DNA of 64,000 bases from Crocinitomicaceae bacterium. Lineage in GTDB: Bacteria; Bacteroidota; Bacteroidia; Flavobacteriales_D; Crocinitomicaceae. The notes beneath the pieces were generated by a model. The model had not been told where the DNA came from. It saw nothing but the letters and a program-made list of their open reading frames with translations, and did no database searches. The DNA is taken from NCBI GenBank assembly GCA_029251865.1, contig JAQXCN010000012.1, forward strand, positions 22,482 to 86,481, in the 5' to 3' direction. The stretch's first letter is position 1. Each line of letters opens with the position of its first letter. Below, one piece after another: positions 51,464 through 62,000 of this stretch. A program made the translations under genes and the position numbers.

Positions 51464-54169
51464 TTAAAATGGATAACCAAGTCCAAAATGAATTCGTGGA
51501 ATAAATGGACGAGGTAAGGTTTGAATGTCAATGCCAGCATCAATAGCTTCTTGATTATATACAGCTCTGTCTTTCGCATCTTGAAAGATCCAGCGGGCAC
51601 CATCCGCATAAGCCGGATTATAAACGGGTAATCCAATATCTAAACGAACAATAAAATAATCTAAATCCAATCTTAAACCGACTCCTGAAGCCACTGCCAA
51701 TTCTTTAAAAATATACTGCAGTTGAAATTGAGCATTTCTAGAATCTTCTTTGTAGGTCCATATATTTCCAAAATCAGTAAATACCGCACCTTTAAAAATT
51801 GAACTTAAGGAAAAACGATATTCTAAAGAGCCTCCAAGACGAATATCTCCAATCTGAGTAATAGTTCTGTCAGGGTCCAAATGAAACTTATAATTACCAG
51901 GCCCTAAAGTTCTTGCATTCCAACCTCTATTATCGTTTGCCCCCCCTCCGGAAAAACTATAGTCGTAAGGAAGTGCAGTTGTTGTATTTCCATAAGGTAA
52001 ACCGAAACCTGCATTGGCACGAAAATGAATTGAAGATTTTGAATTTAACTTTTTAGACAATATATATTTTGTATCGATGCGCATAAATTGAGCGTATTTC
52101 AAATTCAGGAATTTTGAACTCCCATCTATTGTCGTATCCTGCAAGCCACCGAATAAAGACAACAAATTACCCGCAGCATCAAGACTCGCTGAAAACAACA
52201 CATTAGCTCCCAAAAAGGCTTTCTTCCCAGGCTTGAAAGGTCTATTTTTATTATTAAACTCGTAAGAGAAACTTGCGTCTTGCCAGACAAATTGGTTGCT
52301 GTAAGCATTTGACAAAAATGGGTCATTTATAGAATCCAAACGGATCTGAAAGGACTCTGTTGGTGAAATATTAATGAGTTTAATGACAGAAGCCCCAGGT
52401 AAACCAACCTCAAAAACCTGAGTAGAACCGAGTAAGAACTTCCAGATGTAATTAAGCTGAAAAACTTCTCTTTTATTAAATATCTCACGTTTTTCATAAT
52501 TATAGGCTGCTGTAATTAATGTCCTTGCCCGATGCCTTTTTGATAATGCCGTTGGCGAGAAAGGAGATAAGCCGACAAGCTCCATTTGAATACTTGGAGC
52601 AATTTCAATAGAGTTAAAAATTTCAACCGCATCATCACTATCTTCAGCAAAAACAAGTGTCTGTGTTTCAAAACCCGCACCAACAGACACAGTTAACTTC
52701 TCCGCGTTACGGTTCAAGTTTCTATTTACATAATTCGCTGAAGCACTTATGCCAGGCTGTCCCGTTGAGGAGGTTGTAATCCGATTGTCAAAAGCAAAAG
52801 ATTGTTTCTTACTCGGCTCCAAATAATAATGTAAGTCCATATAGCGAACAGCCCCTGTATCAGGCAACTCAATAATCACAGGCTTCACCGATCTGAAAAC
52901 ACCAAGTTGAGAAAGACCTTTTACCGACCCGGTCAAATAATCACCCTTGTAATTTGAGTTTTTTTCTAAATAGTTTTGCAATTCTAGTATATCAGGCTCC
53001 AACATTGGCTCATCACCATTATAATGAACCCATGCTTGGCGACTTGTATCTCTATGCGTGGAATCTTTTGAAGTTCTGTTCTTGTTTATGTTATGTTCAT
53101 TGAAATAAATAAGTTCTTTTGTAAGAAAGAATTGTCTGTACTCAGGATCTTCAAAATCAACACACGCACAATACTCAGAAAAGGAACCGTTCACGCGTGA
53201 TGTATCACTCAAATGAAAATGAACATCGTTAATTCTAGAATACTTGTATGGTTTTAAAAATAAACTGTCTGGATTCTGCACACTAACAGTATATTCTGGA
53301 TTAAATTTCATTTCAAGTCTTGTGCTCATTTGAGAATGAAGGGTATCCACTATAAACTCAATACTCGAAGCCGAATACTTGTAATAGCCATTATTTCGCT
53401 GATCTTTCGCAAAGCTCTCACGATAATCCGCCAAAATATCAATATCAAAAGGCATACCTATTAAAGGAATCAATTTTTCATTTTGAATTCTTTTTGTAAG
53501 GTATTGACTATGATTGAACATCATTGTTGAATCTCCGGTGTAAAATACAGAATCAATGTGAAAAACATCTCCAACATAGAGAGTATAGGCAACTTGAAGC
53601 GTACGTTTAACTGAATCGATTTTAATTGAATCAGACAATGAAGCATTGTAATAACCCTTCCTTCTTAAAAAATTTACGATCTGTTGGTTTGTTTTTTTGT
53701 ACGCAATAGAATCGAAAACAATGGGCTCCTCCCCAAACTTATACTTCAATCGTTCCCTTAAAATAAGATGATTGTAAATTGTATCTGTTAAGGTCTTTTT
53801 TCTATAATGGGTTTCCCCTTTACGTTTCGCTTTTGCAATTCGTTTTTTATTAATCCTTTCGTATTTGCCCCTCTTTTTTTTAAGTGCAATTTGAAAATCA
53901 TCAAAACGTTCCTGTTTCTTTTCTACAATTTTTGCTGAGTCAATAAGATTGTACATTCTTAATTTCAAAAGAACACCAAGCGTTTTTTGATTAGGGCGCT
54001 GTTTTAATATCGCATCTAAGTCATATTCAAAATTGACCTTTTGAACGTACTTGATTTGATTTGACTTTAAAAGATAATAGCCCTCTGGAACGTTTTTGGT
54101 TAAAGAACATGCATTAACCAACAATACAAGTAATGCACAGAACCACCAAAGTTTATTTATCTTCATCAT
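51464..54169 (-). CDS. tamL: TamL-type BamA-family outer membrane lipoprotein
   Basis: A 901-residue outer membrane protein of the Omp85/BamA family that carries a lipobox (VNAC, Cys21) at its N-terminus, the hallmark of Bacteroidota TamL. POTRA-like repeats occupy the first half (NQQIVNFLRRKGYYNASLSDSI), followed by a surface antigen D15-type beta barrel from about residue 500. The conserved barrel region includes GGANDNRGW and LGGSLEYRF, and the last strand ends IHFGLGYPF, with the terminal Phe needed for assembly. TamL works with TamB in outer membrane protein and lipid transport. No tamB is in this window. A TACTTTTG box lies 10 nt before the ATG. Confidence 0.9.
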   Translation of the reverse strand: MMKINKLWWFCALLVLLVNACSLTKNVPEGYYLLKSNQIKYVQKVNFEYDLDAILKQRPNQKTLGVLLKLRMYNLIDSAKIVEKKQERFDDFQIALKKKRGKYERINKKRIAKAKRKGETHYRKKTLTDTIYNHLILRERLKYKFGEEPIVFDSIAYKKTNQQIVNFLRRKGYYNASLSDSIKIDSVKRTLQVAYTLYVGDVFHIDSVFYTGDSTMMFNHSQYLTKRIQNEKLIPLIGMPFDIDILADYRESFAKDQRNNGYYKYSASSIEFIVDTLHSQMSTRLEMKFNPEYTVSVQNPDSLFLKPYKYSRINDVHFHLSDTSRVNGSFSEYCACVDFEDPEYRQFFLTKELIYFNEHNINKNRTSKDSTHRDTSRQAWVHYNGDEPMLEPDILELQNYLEKNSNYKGDYLTGSVKGLSQLGVFRSVKPVIIELPDTGAVRYMDLHYYLEPSKKQSFAFDNRITTSSTGQPGISASANYVNRNLNRNAEKLTVSVGAGFETQTLVFAEDSDDAVEIFNSIEIAPSIQMELVGLSPFSPTALSKRHRARTLITAAYNYEKREIFNKREVFQLNYIWKFLLGSTQVFEVGLPGASVIKLINISPTESFQIRLDSINDPFLSNAYSNQFVWQDASFSYEFNNKNRPFKPGKKAFLGANVLFSASLDAAGNLLSLFGGLQDTTIDGSSKFLNLKYAQFMRIDTKYILSKKLNSKSSIHFRANAGFGLPYGNTTTALPYDYSFSGGGANDNRGWNARTLGPGNYKFHLDPDRTITQIGDIRLGGSLEYRFSLSSIFKGAVFTDFGNIWTYKEDSRNAQFQLQYIFKELAVASGVGLRLDLDYFIVRLDIGLPVYNPAYADGARWIFQDAKDRAVYNQEAIDAGIDIQTLPRPFIPRIHFGLGYPF

Positions 54170-54179
54170 AGAATTCAGA

Positions 54180-54187
54180 CAAAAGTA
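54180..54187 (-). promoter_or_regulatory. -7 box for tamL
   Basis: The minus strand reads TACTTTTG, an exact TAnnTTTG match, 10 nt before the tamL ATG, between two divergent genes. Confidence 0.5.
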
Positions 54188-54198
54188 AGGAATATCAT

Positions 54199-54930
54199 AT
54201 GCAAAAAATCTCTCAGAAGCATTTAAAATGGATAAAAAGCCTGCATCTCAAAAAGAATAGAGATCGAGAACAAAATTTCATCATCGAAGGTGTGAAAATC
54301 TGTGATGAAGTACTTGAAAGTCACGCCGAAAGAATTCAACAAATCGTATGCCTAAATGACTACGTGCATAAGATCCCAAAAACGCTAAGCCCACTTATCC
54401 TTAATTGCGGCCCAAATGAACTAGCTCGAATTTCCACCTTGAAGACGCCTAATTCAATTCTCATTGTCTTAAAGAAAGAAAAAGAATTAGACTTCAACCC
54501 CTCCAAAAAAACAATACTATTGGATGATATTCAGGACCCCGGTAATTTGGGGACATTGGTTCGTACCGCAGACTGGTTCGGGATTTACCAATTCGTTTGC
54601 TCCAAAAAAACAGCAGACTTGTTTAATGCAAAAGCCCTACAATCAACAATGGGCAGTTTTTTGAGAGTAAAGATTTGGTATGTCGACCTTGAAGAATTCA
54701 TCGAGAATCACGCCTTAAATATTGGAGGAGCTTTGCTCGATGGTGGCTCTATTGATCTCGTAGATTTCAACCAAATGAATGCGCTTCTTCTTGGTAATGA
54801 GAGTCGTGGGATTTCGCAAGCACTAAAAACTTCTGTAAACCACCCCATACGAATTGATGGAAAAGGAAGTGCCGAATCACTGAATGTAGCAATTGCCGGA
54901 GCAATATTTATGCAACATTGGTCAAAATAA
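54199..54930 (+). CDS. TrmH/SpoU family RNA 2'-O-methyltransferase
   Basis: A 243-residue SPOUT methyltransferase. An N-terminal substrate-binding domain (FIIEGVKICDEVL) precedes the knotted catalytic domain with motif 1 DDIQDPGNLGTLVRTADW (Asn116, Arg122), motif 2 LLLGNESRGIS and motif 3 ESLNVAIAGAI. It methylates a ribose 2'-OH of rRNA or tRNA; the exact site is not readable. It is divergent from tamL, an arrangement common in Bacteroidota. Confidence 0.93.
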   Translation: MQKISQKHLKWIKSLHLKKNRDREQNFIIEGVKICDEVLESHAERIQQIVCLNDYVHKIPKTLSPLILNCGPNELARISTLKTPNSILIVLKKEKELDFNPSKKTILLDDIQDPGNLGTLVRTADWFGIYQFVCSKKTADLFNAKALQSTMGSFLRVKIWYVDLEEFIENHALNIGGALLDGGSIDLVDFNQMNALLLGNESRGISQALKTSVNHPIRIDGKGSAESLNVAIAGAIFMQHWSK

Positions 54931-54966
54931 ATTAATTATTCTCTAGCGTCTTTAAAAGAAAGGACG

Positions 54967-54974
54967 TACTTTTG
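54967..54974 (+). promoter_or_regulatory. -7 box for the SF2 helicase gene
   Basis: TACTTTTG matches TAnnTTTG exactly, 23 nt before the ATG, with no clear -33 element. Confidence 0.45.
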
Positions 54975-54997
54975 CCACTTGCCAAACACGACGAAGA

Positions 54998-56506
54998 ATG
55001 ATTGATGTTGACCTGTATAAAGCTAAAAAACTATATCCCTTTCAAGAGGAAACTGTAAATATAATTCTTGAGGAGCTTAACAGTAACGGCAAAGACTTTA
55101 ATCTGTTATATCAACTCCCAACAGGCGGAGGTAAAACTGTTATTTTTTCTGAAATTGGTAAAAAGTATATAGCAACTTGGAAAAAGAAAGTTTTAATTCT
55201 CACACACAGAATTGAGCTTTCTGTGCAAACCTCTAAGCAGCTTTCCGCTATCGGCGTAGCCAATAAAATCATTAACTCAGAAGTCAAAGAACTTCCTGAT
55301 CAAGATGAATACTCTTGCTTTATTGCTATGGTTGAAACCCTTCACAATAGATTAACTGATGACCAAGATTTTATCAAAAATGTAGGTCTTGTGATTGTGG
55401 ATGAGGCGCACTACAACAGTTTTAGAAAAATTTTCCAGTACTACGAGGATTGCAATATTCTTGGAGTGACAGCCACACCATTAAGCAGTAATAAATCGTT
55501 ACCTCTGAAAGACAATTACAACAGGCTATTAGTTGGTGAATCTATTTCAGGACTTATTGAAAAATCTTATCTGTCAAACGCTGAGACTTTCAGTTATGAC
55601 GTTAACCTTCATGGACTAAAAATAGGAACAAATGGTGATTTCACGATTACAAGTTCCGATATGCTATACAGCAATTACTTCATGCAAGAAAAATTAATAT
55701 TTGCATATGAAGAAGTAGCCCTTGGTAAAAAGACACTTATATTCAATGCGGGTATTGAAACTTCAATTCGTGTAAAGGAGTCATTTGAAAAACTGGACTA
55801 CAATATCAAGCATCTCGATTCAACCTTTAGTGATAAAGACAGAAAAGACATTCTAAAATGGTTCAAAGAAACACCAAATGCCATACTGACTTCTGTGGGG
55901 ATTTTGACAACTGGTTTTGATGAGCCAACAGTAAAAACGATTATAATAAATAGAGCTACACGGTCCTTAACGTTATATCATCAAATGATTGGAAGAGGTT
56001 CTAGAAAGCTTCCGAATAAATCAAATTTCCATATTATTGATCTCGGGAATAATGTACGAAGATTTGGCCTTTGGCAAGATTACATTAATTGGCAGGATGC
56101 TTTCAAGTTTCCGGATCGATTTCTTGAATCTCGAGTTTCTGAGTTGGAAGACATGGAATTTGAGGCAGATTATGAATTCCCGAAGGGGTATGATAAGTTT
56201 TTAGATACCAAAAAACTTGAAAGTTTTAATATTAAAGAACGTTATCACGAATGTATTGATAACGGTTTAAAAGGAAAAACAGCCGTTGATGAATCCATGG
56301 CAAATCATTTCGAGGTCATTCTTGAAAGCGCAAAAAACATGGACCATGGATTTGAGATTTTAAGCTTTTTACAGGACCACATTGAGTATCGCTTAAAACA
56401 TTATACCAAATGTATTTCTAAAAGCACCGATAATTACTTCAAATTCCTGCTTGAAACCTATAACCGTCAGCTTTCTCAAAAAATACGTGTTCACATAGAG
56501 GAATGA
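54998..56506 (+). CDS. SF2 DEAD/DEAH helicase, RadD/type III-like, 502 aa
   Basis: A superfamily 2 helicase. Motifs are I LPTGGGKTVIF (40-50), II VDEAHYN (DEAH 135-138), III TATP (158-161), and V-VI TGFDEPTVKTII and YHQMIGRGSRKLP. The C-terminal 130 residues (from FPDRFLESRVSELEDME) have no recognised nuclease, methylase or zinc motif. The helicase core resembles E. coli RadD (YejH) and type III restriction subunits. It is not next to a methylase or a nuclease, so DNA repair is likelier than defence. Confidence 0.85.
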   Translation: MIDVDLYKAKKLYPFQEETVNIILEELNSNGKDFNLLYQLPTGGGKTVIFSEIGKKYIATWKKKVLILTHRIELSVQTSKQLSAIGVANKIINSEVKELPDQDEYSCFIAMVETLHNRLTDDQDFIKNVGLVIVDEAHYNSFRKIFQYYEDCNILGVTATPLSSNKSLPLKDNYNRLLVGESISGLIEKSYLSNAETFSYDVNLHGLKIGTNGDFTITSSDMLYSNYFMQEKLIFAYEEVALGKKTLIFNAGIETSIRVKESFEKLDYNIKHLDSTFSDKDRKDILKWFKETPNAILTSVGILTTGFDEPTVKTIIINRATRSLTLYHQMIGRGSRKLPNKSNFHIIDLGNNVRRFGLWQDYINWQDAFKFPDRFLESRVSELEDMEFEADYEFPKGYDKFLDTKKLESFNIKERYHECIDNGLKGKTAVDESMANHFEVILESAKNMDHGFEILSFLQDHIEYRLKHYTKCISKSTDNYFKFLLETYNRQLSQKIRVHIEE

Positions 56507-56517
56507 TTTAACGTAAT

Positions 56518-56546
56518 GCTAATTCGGTAAAATTAGCTTATTTTTA
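56518..56546 (+). terminator. Weak hairpin after the helicase gene
   Basis: GCTAATT and AATTAGC pair around CGGTAA, followed by TTATTTTT. The stem is A+T-rich, so it is a weak terminator. It overlaps a TATTTTTA box that stands four bases before the next ATG. Confidence 0.5.
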
Positions 56547-56550
56547 AGGT

Positions 56551-58011
56551 ATGAATAAGCTTCTGATTTTCGCCTTTTTATTTTTATTTAATTTCTCTTT
56601 TTCAGCTCAAGAGAAAAAGCTTAAAGCATACCTAGATTTAAAAGAATTCTATAACCCATCAGCAGGTGCTTATGTAGAAATACAGTTACAATTCTCTGGA
56701 ATATCTACCCATCTTAAAAACGTTGGAGATACGGCACTGCAGTCTACCTTAGTCATATATATGGATATTTATGGAGATGACACCTTAGTTACTTCCTCAT
56801 CCTACCTATTAAATTCTCCGCAATTTTTACTTCGAGATAGTATTGTGGAAGACTTCTATGAAATCAAAAGGTTTGCATTGGCACCAGGAGACTATACCCT
56901 AAAACTAGAGATATCAGATATCGGAGATCCAAATAAAAATAAAATAAATGGCAGCGAAGCCTTTACGATTAAAAACATATACGAGAGACCAAGTTTATCA
57001 GACATAACTGTCGCGGAATATGCCGTCCCATCGAAAAATGGTGGTATTTTTCAAAAGTCGGGCTATCAAATCATTCCAATGCTTTCTAACTTTTTCCCAA
57101 CTGAGTTAACGAAAATGCCCATTTACTTTGAATCGTATAATACGACCCAACTTAAAGATGCAAAAGTTACCTTAAGAAAAGAATTCATTAACGCATCTAA
57201 TAATAAAATCATAGAGGAATTTAGTTCAACGCAATCCTACGATACTAGTACGGTTATTCCTCACCTTAGCCTTATTGATATTGAAATGCTTGAAACTGGA
57301 AGCTACATTTTAAAGCTATCAATGCTAGATAATGAAGGTGCAGAATTATGCAGCACCAATATGCCATTTGAAAGAAGTAATGAAATTACCTCGAGTTTAG
57401 TGACAAAAGAAATCGTCTTAGATCCAGCGTTTCAGAACTCTATTCCTAAGGACAGTATTGCCTATTACCTGGAGAGCCTTATTCCTATTGCAAGACCTGC
57501 GGAAGTTAAAAATATAATAACCACATTAAAGACGAAAGAACCTGAAAAGTTCCGAAAACATATCCAGGCATTTTGGATTAAGTCTTCAGGCTCAATTGAC
57601 CTTTATGAATCATGGATACGGTATAAAAAACAAGTTGATTTTGTTGAAAAAGTATACGGTAACAATTTTCAAGAAGGCTTTGAAACGGATAGAGGCCGAG
57701 TCTATTTAAAATATGGTTCGCCTAGCTCTTTAGTCAATAAAGAAACCTCACCTTCGGAATATCCTTATGAAATATGGACCTACAATAAAATCGGAGTGTT
57801 TAGTAATCGGAGATTTGTTTTTTACAACCCTGATTTGGTGAATCGGGCATACAGATTATTACATTCTGATATGGTCGGAGAATTAAAAAACCCGAGTTGG
57901 CCACAAAGATTATCAAAAAGAAATACAGTCAATGGTAATGTAGATAACCCAAATGCAAATAACGTTGATCATTGGGGAGGTAATTCAAATGATTACTATC
58001 GACAGTACTAG
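56551..58011 (+). CDS. GWxTD domain protein
   Basis: A 486-residue exported protein. A signal peptide (LLIFAFLFLFNFSFSAQ) is followed by a beta-rich domain, then a C-terminal GWxTD domain (about 320-440) with FWIKSSGSIDLY, FVEKVYGNNFQEGFETDRGRV, YLKYGSPSSLV and YPYEIWTYNK. In this copy the name-giving GWxTD is not present literally, but the surrounding block is. The C-terminus is Asn-rich (NVDNPNANNVDHWGGN). The function of the family is unknown. It is 3 nt upstream of the GT2 gene. Confidence 0.86.
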   Translation: MNKLLIFAFLFLFNFSFSAQEKKLKAYLDLKEFYNPSAGAYVEIQLQFSGISTHLKNVGDTALQSTLVIYMDIYGDDTLVTSSSYLLNSPQFLLRDSIVEDFYEIKRFALAPGDYTLKLEISDIGDPNKNKINGSEAFTIKNIYERPSLSDITVAEYAVPSKNGGIFQKSGYQIIPMLSNFFPTELTKMPIYFESYNTTQLKDAKVTLRKEFINASNNKIIEEFSSTQSYDTSTVIPHLSLIDIEMLETGSYILKLSMLDNEGAELCSTNMPFERSNEITSSLVTKEIVLDPAFQNSIPKDSIAYYLESLIPIARPAEVKNIITTLKTKEPEKFRKHIQAFWIKSSGSIDLYESWIRYKKQVDFVEKVYGNNFQEGFETDRGRVYLKYGSPSSLVNKETSPSEYPYEIWTYNKIGVFSNRRFVFYNPDLVNRAYRLLHSDMVGELKNPSWPQRLSKRNTVNGNVDNPNANNVDHWGGNSNDYYRQY

Positions 58012-58014
58012 ACA

Positions 58015-59031
58015 ATGAAAAAATTAGCAGTTGTTATTCTAAATTATAATGGTGTCGTTCATCTTAAAGAACACTTAGACAATGTCGTAAAATACAGTGC
58101 GCCTTATCCTGTAATCGTATCTGATAATAGCAGTACAGACACCTCAATAGAATACCTCAAGGGCCGTAAGGATATTATACTTCTTAAAAATGAACAAAAC
58201 TCAGGATTTGCTGGTGGATACAATGATGCCTTAAACAAAATAGAAGGTGACTATGAATTCTATTTGCTTCTAAATAGCGATGTAAAAGTTACAGCAAACT
58301 ATATCAAACCTTTGCTCGATGCCATGGAAGAAGAAAGTCTTGCGGCATGTCAACCAAAAATAAAAGCTCTGGTTAAACCAAATTATTTTGAACATGCCGG
58401 CGCAAGTGGAGGCTTTATAGACCGAAATTACTTCCCATTCTGTAGAGGGCGTATATTTGATCATGTTGAAGAGGATATTGGTCAATATGACTCAGATATA
58501 TACGTGACTTGGACCTCTGGCGCAGCAATGCTGATAAGAGCAAATTTATTTCATATCGCGGGTGGTTTTGACCGAAGTTTTTTTGCACATATGGAGGAAA
58601 TTGACCTCTGTATTAGACTGGGTCATGAAGGTTATAGGTTTAAAATAATCAGCTCGAGTAAAGTCTTTCACCTAGGCGGAGGAACACTCCCCTATTTATC
58701 AGCACAAAAGGTATATCTCAATTTTCGAAATAATTTATTCTTAATTATTAAGAACCATAAGGGGTGGTTATTCCCTATACTTTTCAAAAGAATGGCCTTA
58801 GACGGGATAGCGGCTTATAAATTTTTACTTGAAGGGAAATTCTCATTTTTCTGGAAGGTGTTTCTGGCACACATGGCGCTTTATGTTCATTTCAGACAGC
58901 TTTACAAACAGCGAAAACTTCTCCTTAAAAATAAAGCGACAATAGTGAAGTTTACGGGAAACATCCTGGTAAGCTACTTCCTCGAAAAACGAAAAACCTT
59001 TTCAGAACTCAATAAGCGACATATCATATGA
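58015..59031 (+). CDS. Glycosyltransferase family 2
   Basis: A 338-residue GT-A glycosyltransferase. VVILNYNGVVHLKEHL opens the fold, VSDNSSTDTS is the first nucleotide-binding acidic motif, LLLNSDV (86-90) contains the metal-binding aspartate, and SGAAMLIRANLFHIAGGFDRSFFAHMEEIDLCIRL is the acceptor and catalytic region, which I give here only by its ends SGAAMLI and EEIDLC. It resembles rhamnosyl/GlcNAc-transferases (WbbL-like). It adds a sugar to a surface glycan or lipid carrier. It overlaps the GH92 gene by 4 nt (ATGA). Confidence 0.92.
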   Translation: MKKLAVVILNYNGVVHLKEHLDNVVKYSAPYPVIVSDNSSTDTSIEYLKGRKDIILLKNEQNSGFAGGYNDALNKIEGDYEFYLLLNSDVKVTANYIKPLLDAMEEESLAACQPKIKALVKPNYFEHAGASGGFIDRNYFPFCRGRIFDHVEEDIGQYDSDIYVTWTSGAAMLIRANLFHIAGGFDRSFFAHMEEIDLCIRLGHEGYRFKIISSSKVFHLGGGTLPYLSAQKVYLNFRNNLFLIIKNHKGWLFPILFKRMALDGIAAYKFLLEGKFSFFWKVFLAHMALYVHFRQLYKQRKLLLKNKATIVKFTGNILVSYFLEKRKTFSELNKRHII

Positions 59032-62000
59032 TTAAATTAATTCTCAGTAGTTTTTTTTCGGTCTCTTTATTGTTACAAATCAATGCACAAGCAATTAAGG
59101 CTCTTCAAAAAGCTAGTGATAAGTCAATCTATGTCATAGATCCTAAAAAAAAGGATTGGGTTGAATCTCCCGTTAACCTTGTCAATACATTTGTTGGTAC
59201 AGGTGGACATGGCCACACCTTTCCTGGAGCAACTGCCCCTTTTGGAATGATTCAGTTGAGCCCTGATACAAGGCATGAAGGATGGGATGGTTGCTCGGGA
59301 TACCATTACGCCGACTCTGTGATTTATGGCTTTAGTCACACCCATTTAAGCGGAACAGGTGTCCCTGATTATTGCGACCTCTTAATCGTTCCTCAAAGTG
59401 GTAAAGAAGCAAAAATAGTACCTGGCTATCAGGACCCTAAAGGATTTGGCTCAAAGTTCACGCACCAAAGTGAAAAAGCTACCCCTGGATATTATGAGGT
59501 GTTTTTAGAAGACGAGGGCATAAAAGCTCAGATGACGGCGAGTGAACGAGCTGGTATTCATCAGTACACCTTTACTCGAGAAAAAGACAAGAAATTCATC
59601 CTCATTGATTTTGACCACAGAGACGACCTGATTTTTGCAGAATATATCCTTGATGAAACAAAACACATTCACGGACAACGAATTTCAAAAAGCTGGGCTG
59701 AAGAGCAACATTTCTACTTTGATCTTGAATTCTCAATCGAACCTTTAAAAATAAAGCGGATAAAAAATAAATATGGACATAAACTTTTAATAGAATTCCC
59801 AAGAGAAACAAAAAGACTTCAGATTGCTATTGGTATCTCACAAGTTGACGAGGCCGGTGCTTTAAAAAACAGGAAAGCTGAGCTTGATGGATTTAATTTC
59901 TCAAAGACGAGAGGCCATTCAAGAATCAAATGGCAAAAAGAACTTTCTAAAATTAGAATTAGTAGTGAGGATAGGGAAAAATCCTCAATATTTTACACGG
60001 CACTCTATCATTGCTTCATTGCACCTAACCTTGCTAGTGATGTTGATGGTAGATACCGAGGACACGACCAAAAGATTCATGAACTCCCCAAGGGAGACCA
60101 CCATTATACTGTATTTTCTCTCTGGGACACTTACAGAACACTACATCCCTTATTTACCCTAATTCAACCTGAAAGAACACAAGAATTCATAAGAACGATG
60201 CTGCGCATTTTCGATCAAAGAAATGACCTTCCCGTTTGGGAGTTGGCCTCCTGCGAAACTGAATGCATGATTGGATATCATTCTGTTTCAGCTATTGCCG
60301 ATGCCTACCTCAAGGGATATAATAATTTTGATACTACCAAAGCATTAAATGCAATGGTATATACGAGTAAACTCGACGAATACGCTAAAAAAGAATTTGC
60401 TATTCAAGGATTTATAAGTTCTGACCAAGAAGCAGAATCTGTATCTAAAACTTTGGAGTACGCCTATGACGATTTTTGCATTTCACAAATGGCGTTGAAA
60501 ATGGGACGTATCGATATCTTTCAAGAATATAACAAGCGCAGCTTAAACTTTGTAAATCTATTTGATCCATCCACGAAGTTCATGAGAGCCAGGCGTGGCG
60601 CCCAATGGTTCGGTCCATTTAATCCAATAGAGGTCAATTTCAATTATACAGAGGCAAACAGTTGGCAATACTCATTGTATGCACCTCACAATGTACCCGT
60701 TCTTGCGAGCCTAATGGGCGGCAAGGACTCTTTGGAAAGATGGCTGGACAGATTGTTTACGGCCGAGTCAAATTTAATAGGTAGACACCAAGTGGATATC
60801 ACAGGGCTTATAGGTCAGTACGCCCATGGGAATGAACCTTCTCATCATATGGCTTATTTATACAATTACACGAATGCATCTGAAAAAACTCAATTCTACG
60901 TGGATAAAATATTAAATGAACTATATACCATAGAGCCAGATGGCTTATCAGGTAACGAAGATTGTGGTCAAATGAGTGCCTGGTACGTAATGAGTGCATT
61001 AGGACTCTACCCCACCGCTCCGGGAAATACGAATTATCAAATAGGGCGACCTCTCTTTAAAAAAGCACAAATAAAATTACCGAATAAAAAACGTCTTTCC
61101 ATTGAAGCACCGAACAATTCGGCATCTGCGAAATATGTAAAAGAAGTTTCATTCAACACTTCAAAAGTGAGTGAAACAGAAATCGACCATAATGAAATTA
61201 AAAATGGAGGTTTGCTATTGTTCGAAATGTCTGAAGTACCATCGTCAACATTTAAAACAACCCAAAGTCAAGACGAAAAAGGTGTAATGGACCCACCTTT
61301 GCACGCCCCACTTGTCTTTGTTCCGACACCATTTATTTCAACAGAACAAAGAGTTTTTGAAGACTCTATTGCGATTGAAATAGGATGTATACAATTAAGA
61401 AATAAAAGAATTCAATCGTTGTATTACGCGATTAATGATGGGCCGTGGGTTGAGTATCAAGATGCTTTTGTTTTAAAAGAAACCAGTATTGTTTCTATCC
61501 AAGCCATTGAAACGCCATCTGGTTCTCGAGCAAAATCTCGATTCAACAAAAGCCCTATTGTTAAAAGCATATTTAATAAAAGAGATCCAGAAATTAGTCT
61601 TGAACTTCAAACCCTTTACGCCAACCAATATGCAGCATCAGGACCCAAAACACTGATCGACGGTGTTCGTGGTGGAGCCGATTTCAGAACCGGAGATTGG
61701 CAAGGATATTTTGGAAAAAATCTCAATGCGACTGTTACCTTTGAACCAGCTAGAGAATTAACTTCCATTGGCCTATCATGTATTAGAGATATTAAATCAT
61801 GGATTTTTTTCCCAGAAAAGATTGAAATCAGTTATTCACTCGATGGAATCAATTACACAAAACTTCCTGACTTGACATATACTGAAGCCACAACGGACGA
61901 TTACGAACCGAAAATAAGGACATGTGTCCAACGATTAAAAAAACCTGTCAAAGTCAAAAATATAAAATATACCGTTTACAACCCAGGGAAATGTCCAAGT

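Noticed and set aside
54998..56506. Defence island or restriction system around the SF2 helicase
   Set aside because: No methylase, nuclease, specificity subunit or phage-like gene is next to it; neighbours are a TrmH methyltransferase and a GWxTD gene.
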